This document shows positions 1-10,337 of a stretch of 64,000 nucleotides of DNA, piece after piece. The stretch's first letter is position 1; the number at the start of each line of letters is the position of its first letter. Under the pieces are notes generated by a model. The model searched no databases and was not told the DNA's origin. It saw only the letters and a list, made by a program, of their open reading frames with translations. The stretch comes from Nepenthes gracilis (lineage: Eukaryota; Streptophyta; Magnoliopsida; Caryophyllales; Nepenthaceae), in the NCBI GenBank assembly GCA_033239525.1, contig BSYO01000014.1, positions 6,676,536-6,740,535 on the forward strand. Reading direction: 5' to 3'. A program made the position numbers and the translations under genes.

Positions 1-397
1 AAGTGCGAACGAATGAAAAAAAGGTTGTAGGTGCACTTGCCTCGAGCCGATCTACAACTTTTTCAACTAGCACGAACTCAGATTCGGACTCGGTAAGCAT
101 GGATGGCTGCTTCTCTCTCTACCCTGTGTGCTCTCTCTCTCTCTGGAACAAAGCTAGAGAGAAAAATGGGGAAGGAAGAGTGCACATGGCACTTTAAAAT
201 GATAGACTAGCACTCGAGCGCTCGCCCGGGCACTGACCCACTGGTCCTTTGCGCCCGGCAAGCCCTCCTTATCGAATCGAACTATTTTCCCGCAAATGAA
301 TTTTCCTAGTCGGATATAAGCCTAATTCAATTATCTCAATCCGACTTCCTCGTAAATATCATTAGATAATAATATTTCAAATACCCAGAACGTCACA
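1..397 (-). repeat. LTR fragment in reverse orientation, cut by the window edge
   Basis: The segment ends in CGTCACA at 391-397, the reverse of the TGTGACG that opens LTRs of this superfamily. Its interior (lowercase motif cttgcctcgagccgatctac near 37-56, then a CT-rich tract) matches the same part of other reverse LTRs, for example near 16651 and 62790. The bases just outside, CTCGA at 398-402, should be the target duplication; the left copy lies outside the window. It appears inserted in the U3 part of forward LTR H1. Whether it is a solo LTR or one end of a larger element cannot be seen. Confidence 0.65.
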
Positions 398-457
398 CTC
401 GAGGCGTGGCAGTGGCAGAATGCCACCACCCGATTGGTGCTCAAGCGCCAGTCGGGG

Positions 458-464
458 TATAAAG
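458..464 (+). promoter_or_regulatory. TATA box of LTR H1
   Basis: TATAAAG sits upstream of a GAGAGA-rich leader (509-523). The arrangement is the same as in the E2 3' LTR (53829-53835), so it marks the U3/R boundary of this old LTR. Confidence 0.5.
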
Positions 465-1795
465 TCCCGTGAGGGTTTCGTTTTGGGCATTTTTCAGCTT
501 TTTCTGAGAAAGAGAGAGAGAGCGGCGACCTAGGGAGAGAAATGAGGAGATCGAGGCCATGAAGTTTGAATCTGTCTGAGAGGTTATAGATCGAGTTGAG
601 ACAAGTGTATTTCCACCCTCCTTTTTCTCATTTTCGTTTGTTATACGTTCTTAATCAGATATTATCATTCCGATACCCACCCATATTATGAAAATATGTT
701 TCCCAGAAGTTGTGCTCATGTTTTATGTGGTTTATTGTTCAAATCCCTCTCCGATTTGCTCGGTTTGGCTCTGCCAAACCCTAACCACGTCCCAAATTCG
801 GGATTCCCCATTTTCTTTGGTTTAATTGTTAAATTGACAGCAATTTATGAATTAGCACATCTCATTATGTATATATATTGACTGGGTGCCCGATCGCACA
901 ATTTTCGGCTTATTTTTGGCGTCCGAAAGCTCTAAAATTGGTACCGTTATTGTTCACCAGAGCTGAATTAAGTTTTTTGCATGTTTTCGTCAAAATAAAT
1001 TGTTATATGGGCTATGACTAATTATACTCGTGTAATTTTATGCCCCAGAAAAAATGTGTTTGTGCTCCGTTGTGAAAGAAATGTGTTTCAGAGGCCCCTA
1101 AAATGATAGTTGGCAAATGTGGTAAGAAATTGTAATCCTCCCTATGTATTGTGATATCTATGCACCCTAATTGATTTGTAAAAAGGCTTGAGTTCAAAAG
1201 TAAGAGAATAATCAGATATGTAATTAGAGGAAAGACCATAATGTGAAATGTGATTGAATCGTTCTCCTGGATGGAGACATGTGAATGAAAATGTTGTGGA
1301 TCTTTCCTCAAATGAATAAGAAACCATGAAAATATTGTGGACCATGGAGTCATATTCATTGGGTAGTATTCTTTGGCTTGGCACTTCCATCGCGGTGGAA
1401 ACCTAAGGATTACTTTCGCTATGTATCCTTACCGCTTATGGGAGAGAGCGATTTCTGTGGCACGCCTTAGGATACTACTGTAGAAGAATGAGGATTAACC
1501 TGGTACCTCAAGGGATATGGGGCATATCATTATCGGCCCATCTATAGGCATGTTATGTAGATGACCCCCCGGCTGGGTGTAAGAATAAGCCCTCACGGCC
1601 TTAGATTGTGACGGAACAGATTTTTTTTTGTCCTTAGTTAATTTTGTCATTCAGAACAGTAATAGAAGCCCAAGACTCGCTTAAAGTTCTAGGAAAAATC
1701 GGGCAAAGTTTCCCCTAAAATTGGGCTAAACAGAAATATGAACCTGTGTAAAACCTGCATATAAGCTTGTACATGCACACAACTATCCACAATAT

Positions 1796-2838
1796 GACTG
1801 AATGCCATCTTCGTCGGTTTCTTTGGAATGGAACCCTTGATGGAAAGGTGAATGCAAAGGTGGCGTGGAGTGATATCTACTACCCGAAGTGTGAAGGTGG
1901 TTTGGGATTAAAAACCCTGCAGGCCCAAAATAAAGCAATGATGTGTAAACTGCTTTGGCGTCTCATCACTAAGGATCTGGCATTGGCTTGGTCTTCTTGG
2001 ATCCACCAAAACAGGATCAAGGATCGTTGTATCTGGACCCTTAAAGTCCCTGTTTCAACCCAATGGTATTGGAGGAAAATTATGAAGTTACGGTCTTTTA
2101 TGTGCACCCATACCACCTACTCCATTGGAGATGGCTTCGAAACATTCTTATGGCTTGATAACTGGCACCCTCTTGGCCCACTGAGAGATGTGAATACTGA
2201 CTGTACCCGGTTGGTCTCTGTCCTCCCATGGGACGCAAAAGTCTCTGACATTATTCGGGATGATCAATGGTCTTGGCCTAACCCCTTTGACTTGGAGGTT
2301 TCATGTCTTATGGAAAACATGCTCGACTATCTCCCTAATGTCTACCATAAGGACTCAGTGCGATGGAATGGCAACACTGATGGCCTGTTTTCAACCCGAT
2401 CTGCCTATTTCCTCATCCACCCACCTAGAGCAAAAATAAGTTGGGCTGCTTTAGTGTGGGGCCCATCCCATATCCCGTCCCACGCCTTCTCTCTTTGGTT
2501 GGCAATTAGAGGCTGACTTACCACCCTTGAACGAATTCATGGAGTTCCCATCCTATCCACCACATGCTCTTTATGCACGACAAGCGACGAAGATCATGAG
2601 CACCTTTTCTTCTCCTGCCCCTTTTCTAAATCCCTTTGGCGCATGATTCAAGGTCGTGCTGCAATTCGTTGGCCTTACCCTGATTGGTCCCAGAACATTT
2701 GCTGGGCTACAAATAAATGGAAAGGGAAAATTTTCCAGGCCCTCTCTAAACGGCTCACTCTTGTGGCTATAGTCTATTTTGTCTAGAAGGAGCGCAACAA
2801 TCGCATTTTTCAAAACTGCCCCCCATAGGACACCTTTC
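1796..2838 (+). pseudogene. LINE ORF2 C-terminal remnant (RT thumb region and zf-RVT)
   Basis: The translation reads through the region after the reverse transcriptase palm of plant L1-like ORF2: FLWNG near 1817, then KVAWSDIYYPKCEGGLGLKT, a hallmark of these proteins, near 1855-1914. After a stop at 2514-2516 the same frame gives a zinc-binding zf-RVT segment, CSLCTTSDEDHEHLFFSCPF (about 2569-2628), and near 2764-2815 the closing motif VYFV*KERNNRIFQN with a nonsense codon where Trp is usual. Endonuclease and RT catalytic domains are missing because of 5' truncation. The first ATGs of the long reading frame (1767 on) belong to the host LTR, not to the LINE. Not functional. Confidence 0.9.
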
Positions 2839-3547
2839 ATCTATGTTTTCTTGTCATCATTGTCGTAAGGTCCAAACTAACAACCTCTATTGATGATACC
2901 AAAAGTGTGGACCGAACGCACCGAATTCATTGGAACCTATAGTGGATACCAAAAAAAAAATCCTTACTTTCGTCACCTGACCCGGGTTATTTTATTGGTT
3001 CATCCGATGGTTTAGCTATTGGAGAGAAAACAAAATCCTTACTGGTGTTGCCCGACTTGGGTCTTTTCTTGGTTCATCCGATGGATTAGTTGTTGTTGAA
3101 AAAAAAAATGCGCATCCTGGATGCTCTGTTCTGCTATTTTATAGCCCGCCCTTTGGTTCAGAGGTTAGTTTCTCTTAATGCTGGGAGCTGACCTCTGTGT
3201 ATGTGAATGTCAGTTCTGGTGCTGCGGTTTGATGGAGCTGGTGCATTGGCGTTTTTTGTCAGTGCCATGCCCAGGTTACTACATTGTCATGATTGGCTAT
3301 TTTGTTGGTAGCGCGGATTTGTATGCTTCCGCCCCTTGATCTGGAAGGTGCTGGATTGGACTATTTTGGAAGCTACTTCTCTGACCCAAGGAGGTTCGTT
3401 TGTTTCTGTGGCGCAGGCTGAGCTCCCTTCTTGTAGCAGGGTCCGAAGGACAGCTGTGCCATCACACTCGAGCTTGGAGTGGCTGCTCTGTGCTCTTGTC
3501 CTGAAATGGTTTCATTTATATATCCAAAAAAAATTCCCAATAAAATC

Positions 3548-3570
3548 TATATATATATATATATATATAT
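3548..3570. repeat. (TA)n microsatellite in the LINE 3' UTR
   Basis: About eleven uninterrupted TA units lie in the AT-rich 3' untranslated part of the LINE, followed by TTTATTTATAT-like sequence. Confidence 0.8.
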
Positions 3571-3956
3571 TTATTTATATTTATATATTTTTCTTATTTA
3601 TTTTTCTATCTCCGCCTGATCCTTGTCGGGCGTGTTGGTTGATTGGCTGAGATTCAGAAGACTGATCTGTTTGTTGCTGTGATGACGTGGATGAACCTGT
3701 GATCCCGTTGTACATGGACGATTTGCAGCCCTCTGACTGAGGTGTTCTCCTCTTTTCCCTACGAGACCCAGTTTGGCCGAGCTAGCGGTTTGGCCCATGC
3801 TTCAGAGGGCTGGAGTGCATTGTGACGGGTTGATGTTCAAGTCCCCAGTCATGTTCCTATCTTCCTTTTGATTGTTCTTGTTGTTGGCCTTTTTGGATGT
3901 AATTCTGTTTACTCTATTATTTTATTTTTTTAGTTTCGTGAAATATTTTACAGTGC

Positions 3957-4072
3957 TCGGGGTATGCCCCAGCGTCTTTGGTCTAAATCCAAGTGGGCAA
4001 ACACTTTGAGATAGATCATTACTTCTGTATCTTTTTTCCACTTTCATTTATAAAATTTACTTACCAAACAAA
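3957..4072 (+). other. LINE 3' tail: two stem-loops and TTACTTACC end
   Basis: The first hairpin is GGGG-TATG-CCCC (about 3959-3970). The second pairs TCCAAGT with ACTTTGA around a GGGCAAAC loop (about 3988-4013). The tail ends TTTACTTACCAAAC. The same two-hairpin plan, with different stem sequences, is found at the 3' ends of the LINE fragment at 10138-10261 and of the minus-strand copies starting at 20576, 26363, 29380, 29989 and 37940. It is probably the signal recognised by the LINE reverse transcriptase. Confidence 0.6.
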
Positions 4073-5303
4073 AACTATCCACAATACCACTGTTTTTCCT
4101 ACATCACGCATTCACAGGACCACAAGTGTCATCCATGGCCTTAATTTAACATCCCTATCAACTATACCAGAATTCAGACAAGAGATATCATCTAGAACCT
4201 GTACAGAAAATCAGAAAACATATAGCAGAAGCATCTATATCCAAGATATAACTTGCGGAAGCATAAATACTATTTTAACAATTTGCAGGATATACTACAG
4301 TCATTTATACATAATTCCATCCACAATTCGGATGTTTACAATTAAAACTATTAGAATCTCCCCAAAGCATTACTTCAAGGTAATCTCTAAGACTTCATCG
4401 AGGCTCCAGAACCTTCCTTGTTAACTCTAGCTAGGCTTGATCATCTAGTATCTTCTCTATCTCTTATCTGGAGGGGGAGAAATAGTAAAATAGTGTGCCA
4501 AAACCCAGCAAGTGTGATGGAACGGATTTTTTTTTGATTCTGTCATTCATAACACAATTGAAAACCCAACTAAACCGATTGAGTGCAACACAGGATCACA
4601 GATGCCATCTAGGACTCATATACTTTTCACCATAATAAGTATAGCGGAAGTTATTCTAACACTTGCAGAAGCATTCATATTCATTCCAAGATATTTATTT
4701 CCGAGTACATAGCCAAAATGTTTAACCATAGAAGTCCATCAAGACATTACAATAATATTTCTCCAGAATAAGTTTCCGAGGACTTTAATCCTTCAGACAA
4801 GCTCTAATCACTCCAACTCGTCAGGCACAAGCTCTAAAGCTTCATATGTGGGGAAAAAACATAAAACAGTGAGCCGAGGCCCAGCAAGGTACATGCACAT
4901 GGGTAGTAAAATGATGATACAGAATGGTCATGTAACTATGCATGAACAGAACGGTTATCAGAAAATCATAGAAATCGGTGATCAGTAATCATTATAATCA
5001 AGAAAGCGTAATCAAAACTCCTCTTTTATTCAAAAGACGATGAATTGGTGGTATGGGACAGAAATCGCACAATAATAACGGTATAGAACACGTGCGATGC
5101 AATGCAGAAGGTAAAGGTATCCGAATGAATATAATGCAATGCGAACGAGAATCACAATAGAACGGTATCCAGCGAGCGGTATAGCGAATAGAACAAAATC
5201 GAATGAACGGTATCTCAACAAAACAAGATAGACCTGTCGATATCTCCTACTAGTTGAGGGGGCGAATAATAGAGGATAAATTGTGTTCACTCCACACAAT
5301 CTA

Positions 5304-5432
5304 AGGCCAGTAACAGAAGTATCCCATCTCGAGGGATCAAAATAGGATGCCTCCCGAAGGTAGGCCGGTAACAGTAGTATCCCATCTCAAGGGATCAGAA
5401 CAGGGTGTCTCCCGAAGGAAGGCCGGTAACAG
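5304..5432. repeat. 58-bp tandem repeat, 2.2 copies, in LTR S2
   Basis: Two 58-bp units (5304-5361 and 5362-5419) begin AGGCC(A/G)GTAACAG and end CTCCCGAAGG(T/A). A partial third follows. The unit corresponds to a segment present about once in other reverse LTRs, for example near 40826-40900, so it was amplified locally. Confidence 0.85.
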
Positions 5433-5589
5433 AATCCCTCCTGTCCGTAATGCCCCGAGGGCAGGGCGAACCACAAATAACTCCATGGACAGAGTTATCC
5501 TCGATTACCACCGAAAAGTCTTAAGGCATGCCGGAGAACCTATCCGAACTTGAGTGAGTCCAGGGTCCAAAATAACAGAAACAAAAATA

Positions 5590-6480
5590 CTTCCTTCTTA
5601 AAAGCCATTTTCAGTAAAGCCGGAGTTCATTTTCAGTTCGGAGTCGGAATTCACTTTCAATACAAGCCAGAGTTCTCTTTTAACAAAGCCGGAGTGCATT
5701 TCCTCAAAAATTGGGGTGCTTGAAAAGCCGGAGTGCTTAAAGGCCGGAGTGCTTAAAAAGCTAGAGTGCTTTTTCTCAAAAAGCCGGAGTGCTCAAAAGC
5801 TGGAATGTTCAAAACTCAAAGGACGAAGTGCTTTTTATAAAAAGGGATGGAGTGCTTTTCACAACTGGACGGAGTACTTTTTACTAATAGGACGGAGCGC
5901 TATTTACTAAAAGCCGGAGTGTTTAAAAGCTGGAGTGCTTAAAAAGCCGGAGTTCATTTTCTCAAAAAGCCGAGGGCCTTTTCTCAAAAAAGCCGGAGTG
6001 CTCAGAAATCGGAGTGCAAATTCCTTCTTAAAAACCGGAGTGACATTCCTTCTTAAAAACAGAGTGACATTCCTTTAAAACTGGAGTGCATTTCCTTCTT
6101 AGAAACGGAGTGACATTCCTTTAAAACCGGAGTGCATTTCCTTCTTAAAAACCGGAGTTCGTTTTCTTCTTAAAGCCGGAGTTCTGGAGTGCATAAACTT
6201 AAAAGATGGAGTTCTTTCTTTCATAAAGGTCGGAGTTCATTAAAAGTCGAAGTTCATTTCACATTAAGACCGGAGTACTTTTGGACGGAGTGCTTTTCGG
6301 ACGGAGAGCTTTTCAGACGGAATACTTTTCGCTCAAGGGGATGGAGTGCTTTTTCTCGAAGGACGGAGCTCATTTTCTCAAAGGCCGGAGTTCAAAAAGC
6401 CAGAGTTCTTTTAATATGTTGGAATCCGAGTTCATTTTACATATATAGGAATCTGAGTTCAATTTTTATGTAGCCAAGTT
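5590..6480. repeat. Degenerate array of GCCGGAGT words in LTR S2
   Basis: Several dozen irregular copies of a 17-30 bp unit built on AAAGCCGGAGT(G/T)CATTTTC or AAAGCCGGAGTGCTTTT occupy about 0.9 kb. Spacing and flanking bases vary, so it is a decayed minisatellite rather than a strict tandem array. Read on the minus strand the core is ACTCCGGCTTT, comparable to the TTCGGCC / ACCGGCC words of the E1 LTR arrays. The open frames across it are by-products of the repeat. Confidence 0.85.
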
Positions 6481-7982
6481 CATTTTACAATGCAGAAGGT
6501 CGATTATTTAATGTAGAAAGCAGGAACTTTAAAACAGAGTACACGTGCAGTAAAGCATGAACTTCAAAACAGAGCTGAGTATACTTGCACTGAAACATGC
6601 ATATACTTGCATTAAATCATGATCTTAAAAGCAGGGGGAAAGGGTGTACACTTGCAAACGAGACTTTAAAAGGGTAATCGTCCGAAGTACTCTTTACAGT
6701 AAAACATGAACTTCAAAACAGAGCATGAATTTCAAAACAGAGTACACTTGTAGTATTCTTAAAAATAGAACTTTAAAGAGCAACGTCTTACAATATTCTT
6801 AAAACATGAACTTAAAAACAGCGTCCGAGGTACACTTGGCTGACTGCCTTCTCTAGCCGACTCAAAGTTCTCCCCTCCTTCGCTCCTTATTATTCCTTCT
6901 GTTTGCCTTTGCATCAACCAGCGCCAGGTTCACTCTCTTTCATCTTCTTGTATCAACCAGCGCCGGTTTATATAGAGGAGGAGTTTGGTGGGGTACGTAA
7001 CTTACTCTCGTACTTGTTTGCAGACGGTAGGTGGGAGTAACTAAATTAGTTTACCTACTCCTTTTTGGTCGCCGCCTAGTTGAATTCTAACTAAATCCTA
7101 AAGTTTACTTTTTTTCTTTAGTTGTATTAATTTATTCCGGCCAACTGCTCCTTATTTATTGCCAATGCTGCCGGTCGACTCTTCAATTCCGGTCAACATC
7201 TTCAAATTCGGTCAACTCTTCCATTCCGGTCAACTTCTTCTTATTATTCACTCTGTCCATCACTTTTTCATAACTTCAGATTTCTTCTCCACAATTCTAC
7301 TCTGGCCTCACCAACACACAAAATCACTCCGAGCTTCAAGGCCACTTCGGCCTCTCTTCACACAATTCACTCCGATCTTCAAATTTGGTCAACTCTTCCA
7401 ATCCGGTCAAATTTTACTTCAGCTTCTTGCACTTCCAAAACTGGCCAGTCATTTCACATGGCTGGAGTTGATTTAACAAGGGTGGTGCCGAACTTATTTT
7501 GTACTAAGGAAAGGCCGAACTTGATTGAGGCTTAAGGCGGCCGGTTTAGATTTCGTATTTCGGTCAACACTTTGAGCCATTTGATTTTGGGATCTCACAG
7601 CAAGGTACTAAAACAAGTAGAATATAATATTCTTATGCATAACATAATTACCGATAAATAATAACATGCATGTAGTTCATGAGAAAAGCATGATTCTGTA
7701 CAAACAGGTTTCCGTAATCATCATTTATGCTTTCATGCAAAACATATATTCATTAGAGTAGGAAACTATGGTATCATTAGGAAAACAGGAGCATTCAAGA
7801 AACAAGGATAAAGCATAAACATGAGTTGGAATCATGAATCGGTGTAACTATGTTTCGATAATCATAAATCAGTAAAACATGCTTTGGTAATCAGGAAAAT
7901 AGTATCAGTTCTATAAATTCTAGAAAATTTCTTTTATATTAGTGTAAACCCTACTAGTAGAGGGGGTGAATAATCAAGGATA

Positions 7983-8005
7983 GATTATATTCACTCCACA
8001 CAATC
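7983..8005. other. Conserved LTR hairpin (S1 copy)
   Basis: The sequence is a degenerate form of GATTGTGT-TCACTCC-ACACAATC: the right arm is intact and the left arm has GATTATAT. The same element occurs at 5279-5301, 10840-10862 and 40800-40822, each time next to a CTAGTAGAGGGG-like block. Confidence 0.55.
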
Positions 8006-9890
8006 CAAGGCCAGTACAGTAGTCCCTTCTATGGGACATCCCTTCTCATGGGATTAGTGCAGTAATGCTTGCAAGTAATAGTAACTACTCTCTAGTTTAA
8101 CGCCCTGAGGATGGGCAAACTACATATAACTCCATGGACAGAATTATCCTTGATTACCATCATAACGTTCTAAGGCATTCTGGAGAACCTAACCTGACCA
8201 TATATCAGTCCTAGGTCCTAATTAGCAGGTCAGTAACAGTTCTTTTCTCATTTTCTTAACTGAAAATCCTTTTCAGTTTCAGAAATTGGTTAGAGTTTCA
8301 CAATACTCTCCAACCAGTTTTAGAATATACAGTAACGGTCTAAAACCTTTATGTTTTGCCTCAGAAGTCCACAGTGATTTATCAGTATAAGTCAGTGTAA
8401 AATTTTCAGAAACAGATTACACCAAGAGCTTCATTTCAATACAGGTTAACTTTTATATAACAGGCATTTTGGATAAAAATAGTTAAAATCCCTTCAATTT
8501 CGTGCTTAGGGTTTCAACAAAATTATCGGATGATAAACGGACACTTAACACGTGCATTTTCATAAAATCGATGTAAGATATTGTTGTATATACATGTAAA
8601 CATGAAATCTATCCGATTAATTTGCAGAAACAAGCTCTAGTTATAGTAAACATGCATAACCATGTATTTAAAGCATAAATACAACATTTGAGGCATTAAA
8701 ACATCGTAAAAATAAATAATAACATCTGAAATATATTTGCCTGAGCTCGATCTACAGTTACTGTGACTCAGCTCGAGACTGGATGATCGATTTTTTTACT
8801 TTCCCTTCTCTTCTCTCTCCTTCCTCTCTTCTCTCGCTTGGCTCTGTCGTTGGCTAGCAAAAAGGAAACCCCCAAATCCCCTTAAAAATCAAAGGAAAAA
8901 GGAGTCATGTGCACATCAAGCGAGTGGTGCTCGAGCACCCGCTCTTGTAAAATGCTCGAGCGCATTGGTTGGAACCCGATGCTGCTAACCGCCTCGCCTC
9001 AGGTGGCCCATGAGCGGCGCTCACACAAATTTGTGCCCACCTGGTGCTCGAGCAGTGCTCAAGCACCTAGCGCTTCGTTGGTCCATTTCACCTCATTTGC
9101 TTTGGTACCAAATCTATTCTATATTTAATCCCAATCATGATTATTATCACTATAATTAATCCATAATCATTATATTTCAATATCGGGATCTCACATAGAT
9201 CATGTGGAGTATTATGATCCTTTCCTCGTCCTCCCGCACCTTTAGTTAGTAAAGCTTACTGACCCTTGTCCGCAAAGATGAATAATCATGCAAATTATAT
9301 CCAAAGAGAAGTAAATCATATTTCAAGTATAATTAATGATGTTCGTGTTCATGCATCTCTCTTATGAATTATGTCTCCTCCCCCTGCCTATCTTCATTAT
9401 ATTGTTTATCGTCTTGATTTATGATGTACTTATTGAGCTGTTAGCTCACCTTTACTTCTCTTTCTTTATAGATGAGCAAGCCTTTATACCCTACGAGACC
9501 GATTTGGCTATGAGAGCTAGATAAGAGGCTGAATCAGATTAAAAGGCTTTTGAGGACTTAGTTTTGTTATTTTGTATAAGGCATGGATGCTGTATAATTA
9601 TTTTGGTTCTTGTGGTCATGTATGCATATATTTGGTGATGATGATGGATGTATGATTTCGTTTTCGCTGTGTTTAATGGACATAGTAGCTTTCACAGGTT
9701 ATTGTGGTTGTATTGGTTCAAGGTTGGCATCCTTTCAGAGTCAGTGCTGTATCGGAGATACGACATTGCTGCCACCTATGAGTCATTGTGGCAAATAAGA
9801 TCTTGTGTGCATGTCATATGTATTTTGTGGCTGTCTGTGTAGGGTTTGTACAGGTTTTATATTTGTATAGGGTTCGTACAGGTTTTATAT

Positions 9891-10261
9891 GGCCTATTTT
9901 TGGCTTAATTTCCGGTCAATGTTTGACTTGCTTTTGAGGCTGTGGGGTGCATGACTTGCATGAAAAGAAGGAAAGTCCGGTCAAAGGGTTGACCGGACAT
10001 AGTGGCATGGATCAACTTAGGTTCCGGCTACTGGAACATACAGCCTTTGGGTCTAATTTCCAGTCAACGGTTTGACCGGCATTGGATTTGGCCGGTTTGT
10101 TTGTATGGTTTATTTCGATTTCATGAATGTGTCATGATGATGCTCGGGATTTAACCTAGCATCTATGTTCTAATATTAAGTCGACAAAACACTTGGAGGT
10201 AGAACATTCTTTTTATACTTTCTTTTATTTTAATTCAATTTTACTTACTTACCAAAAAAAG
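9891..10261 (+). mobile_element. Short LINE 3' tail insertion, TSD GGTTTTATAT
   Basis: A 10-bp duplication GGTTTTATAT flanks it (9881-9890 and 10262-10271). It ends with the shared LINE tail: GCTCGGG...CCTAGC hairpin, ATGTTCTA...TAGAACAT stem with a GACAAAAC loop, and TTACTTACTTACC plus seven A. The first 250 bp contain three GGTCAA/TTGACC-type motifs, including a perfect 10-bp hairpin at 9975-9998. It carries no coding sequence and no visible Pol III box, so I read it as a severely 5'-truncated LINE; a SINE using the same tail is the alternative. It splits LTR H1. Confidence 0.8.
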
Positions 10262-10337
10262 GGTTTTATATTTGGCAAATGTCCATTTTATAGACAGAAT
10301 TCTGCCGGATTTTTGGTAAAATTTTTATTCCGCCACA

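Larger units (their letters stand above)
1795..4072 (+). mobile_element. 5'-truncated L1-type LINE with 14-bp target duplication
   Basis: A 14-bp target duplication, AACTATCCACAATA, flanks it (1781-1794 and 4073-4086). The inserted 2278 bp hold the 3' part of ORF2, a long 3' UTR (about 2840-3957), and a 3' tail ending TTTACTTACCAAACAAAA. Truncation at the 5' end plus a duplication of this size is the usual product of target-primed reverse transcription. It landed in reverse LTR S1. This is the only ORF2-bearing LINE in the window, and its tail resembles those of the ORF1-only copies A-D. Confidence 0.92.
4513..7599 (-). mobile_element. Reverse solo LTR (S2) related to E1, TSD GCAAG
   Basis: The plus strand opens TGTGATGGAACGG at 4513 and closes GGGATCTCACA at 7599, flanked by an exact 5-bp duplication GCAAG (4508-4512 and 7600-7604). 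The left end matches the reversed end of the E1 LTR (ACGGATTTTTTT, then 'cacagatgccatctaggac' near 4598). Like E1, it holds a long degenerate array built on a CCGG-containing word, plus a short tandem repeat between the arms of an inverted repeat (5268-5278 and 5496-5506). No internal region adjoins it, so it is a solo LTR. It is inserted in S1 and is therefore younger than S1. Confidence 0.9.
1607..9195 (-). mobile_element. Reverse solo LTR (S1), TSD TAGAT, with two nested insertions
   Basis: The plus strand opens TGTGACGGAACAG at 1607 and closes GGGATCTCACA at 9195. The 5-bp target duplication TAGAT flanks it exactly (1602-1606 and 9196-9200). S1 pieces are 1607-1794, 4087-4512 and 7605-9195. 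They carry the blocks shared by reverse LTRs here: the CCATGGC region (4136), 'ctggagggggagaaatag' (4471), the hairpin at 7983-8005 and the 'gagctcgatctacag' transcription-start area (8743). No primer site or internal region adjoins it, so it is a solo LTR left by recombination between the two LTRs of an element. Confidence 0.85.
398..10337 (+). mobile_element. Forward gypsy LTR (H1), interrupted by nested insertions
   Basis: H1 pieces are 398-1606, 9196-9890 and 10262-10337. They align, in order and with divergence, to the LTR of element E2: a TATA box with a GA-rich leader, the 'cgatacccacccat' block near 672, the 'gggatatggggc' block near 1512, the '(g)tccgcaaagat(g)a' block near 9269, and the U5 end 'agacagaattctgcc' near 10295, closing at CCGCCACA (10330-10337). 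No primer-binding site follows 10337, so H1 is a solo or truncated LTR. Its own left end lies outside the window. The order of nesting makes it one of the oldest insertions here. Confidence 0.65.

Noticed and set aside
1767..1795. Start codons of the 249-residue frame as a gene start
   Set aside because: These codons belong to LTR S1. The LINE begins at 1795 after its target duplication, in the middle of ORF2.
5590..6480. CRISPR-like array
   Set aside because: Units are degenerate, spacing is irregular, there are no unique spacers, and it lies inside a plant LTR.
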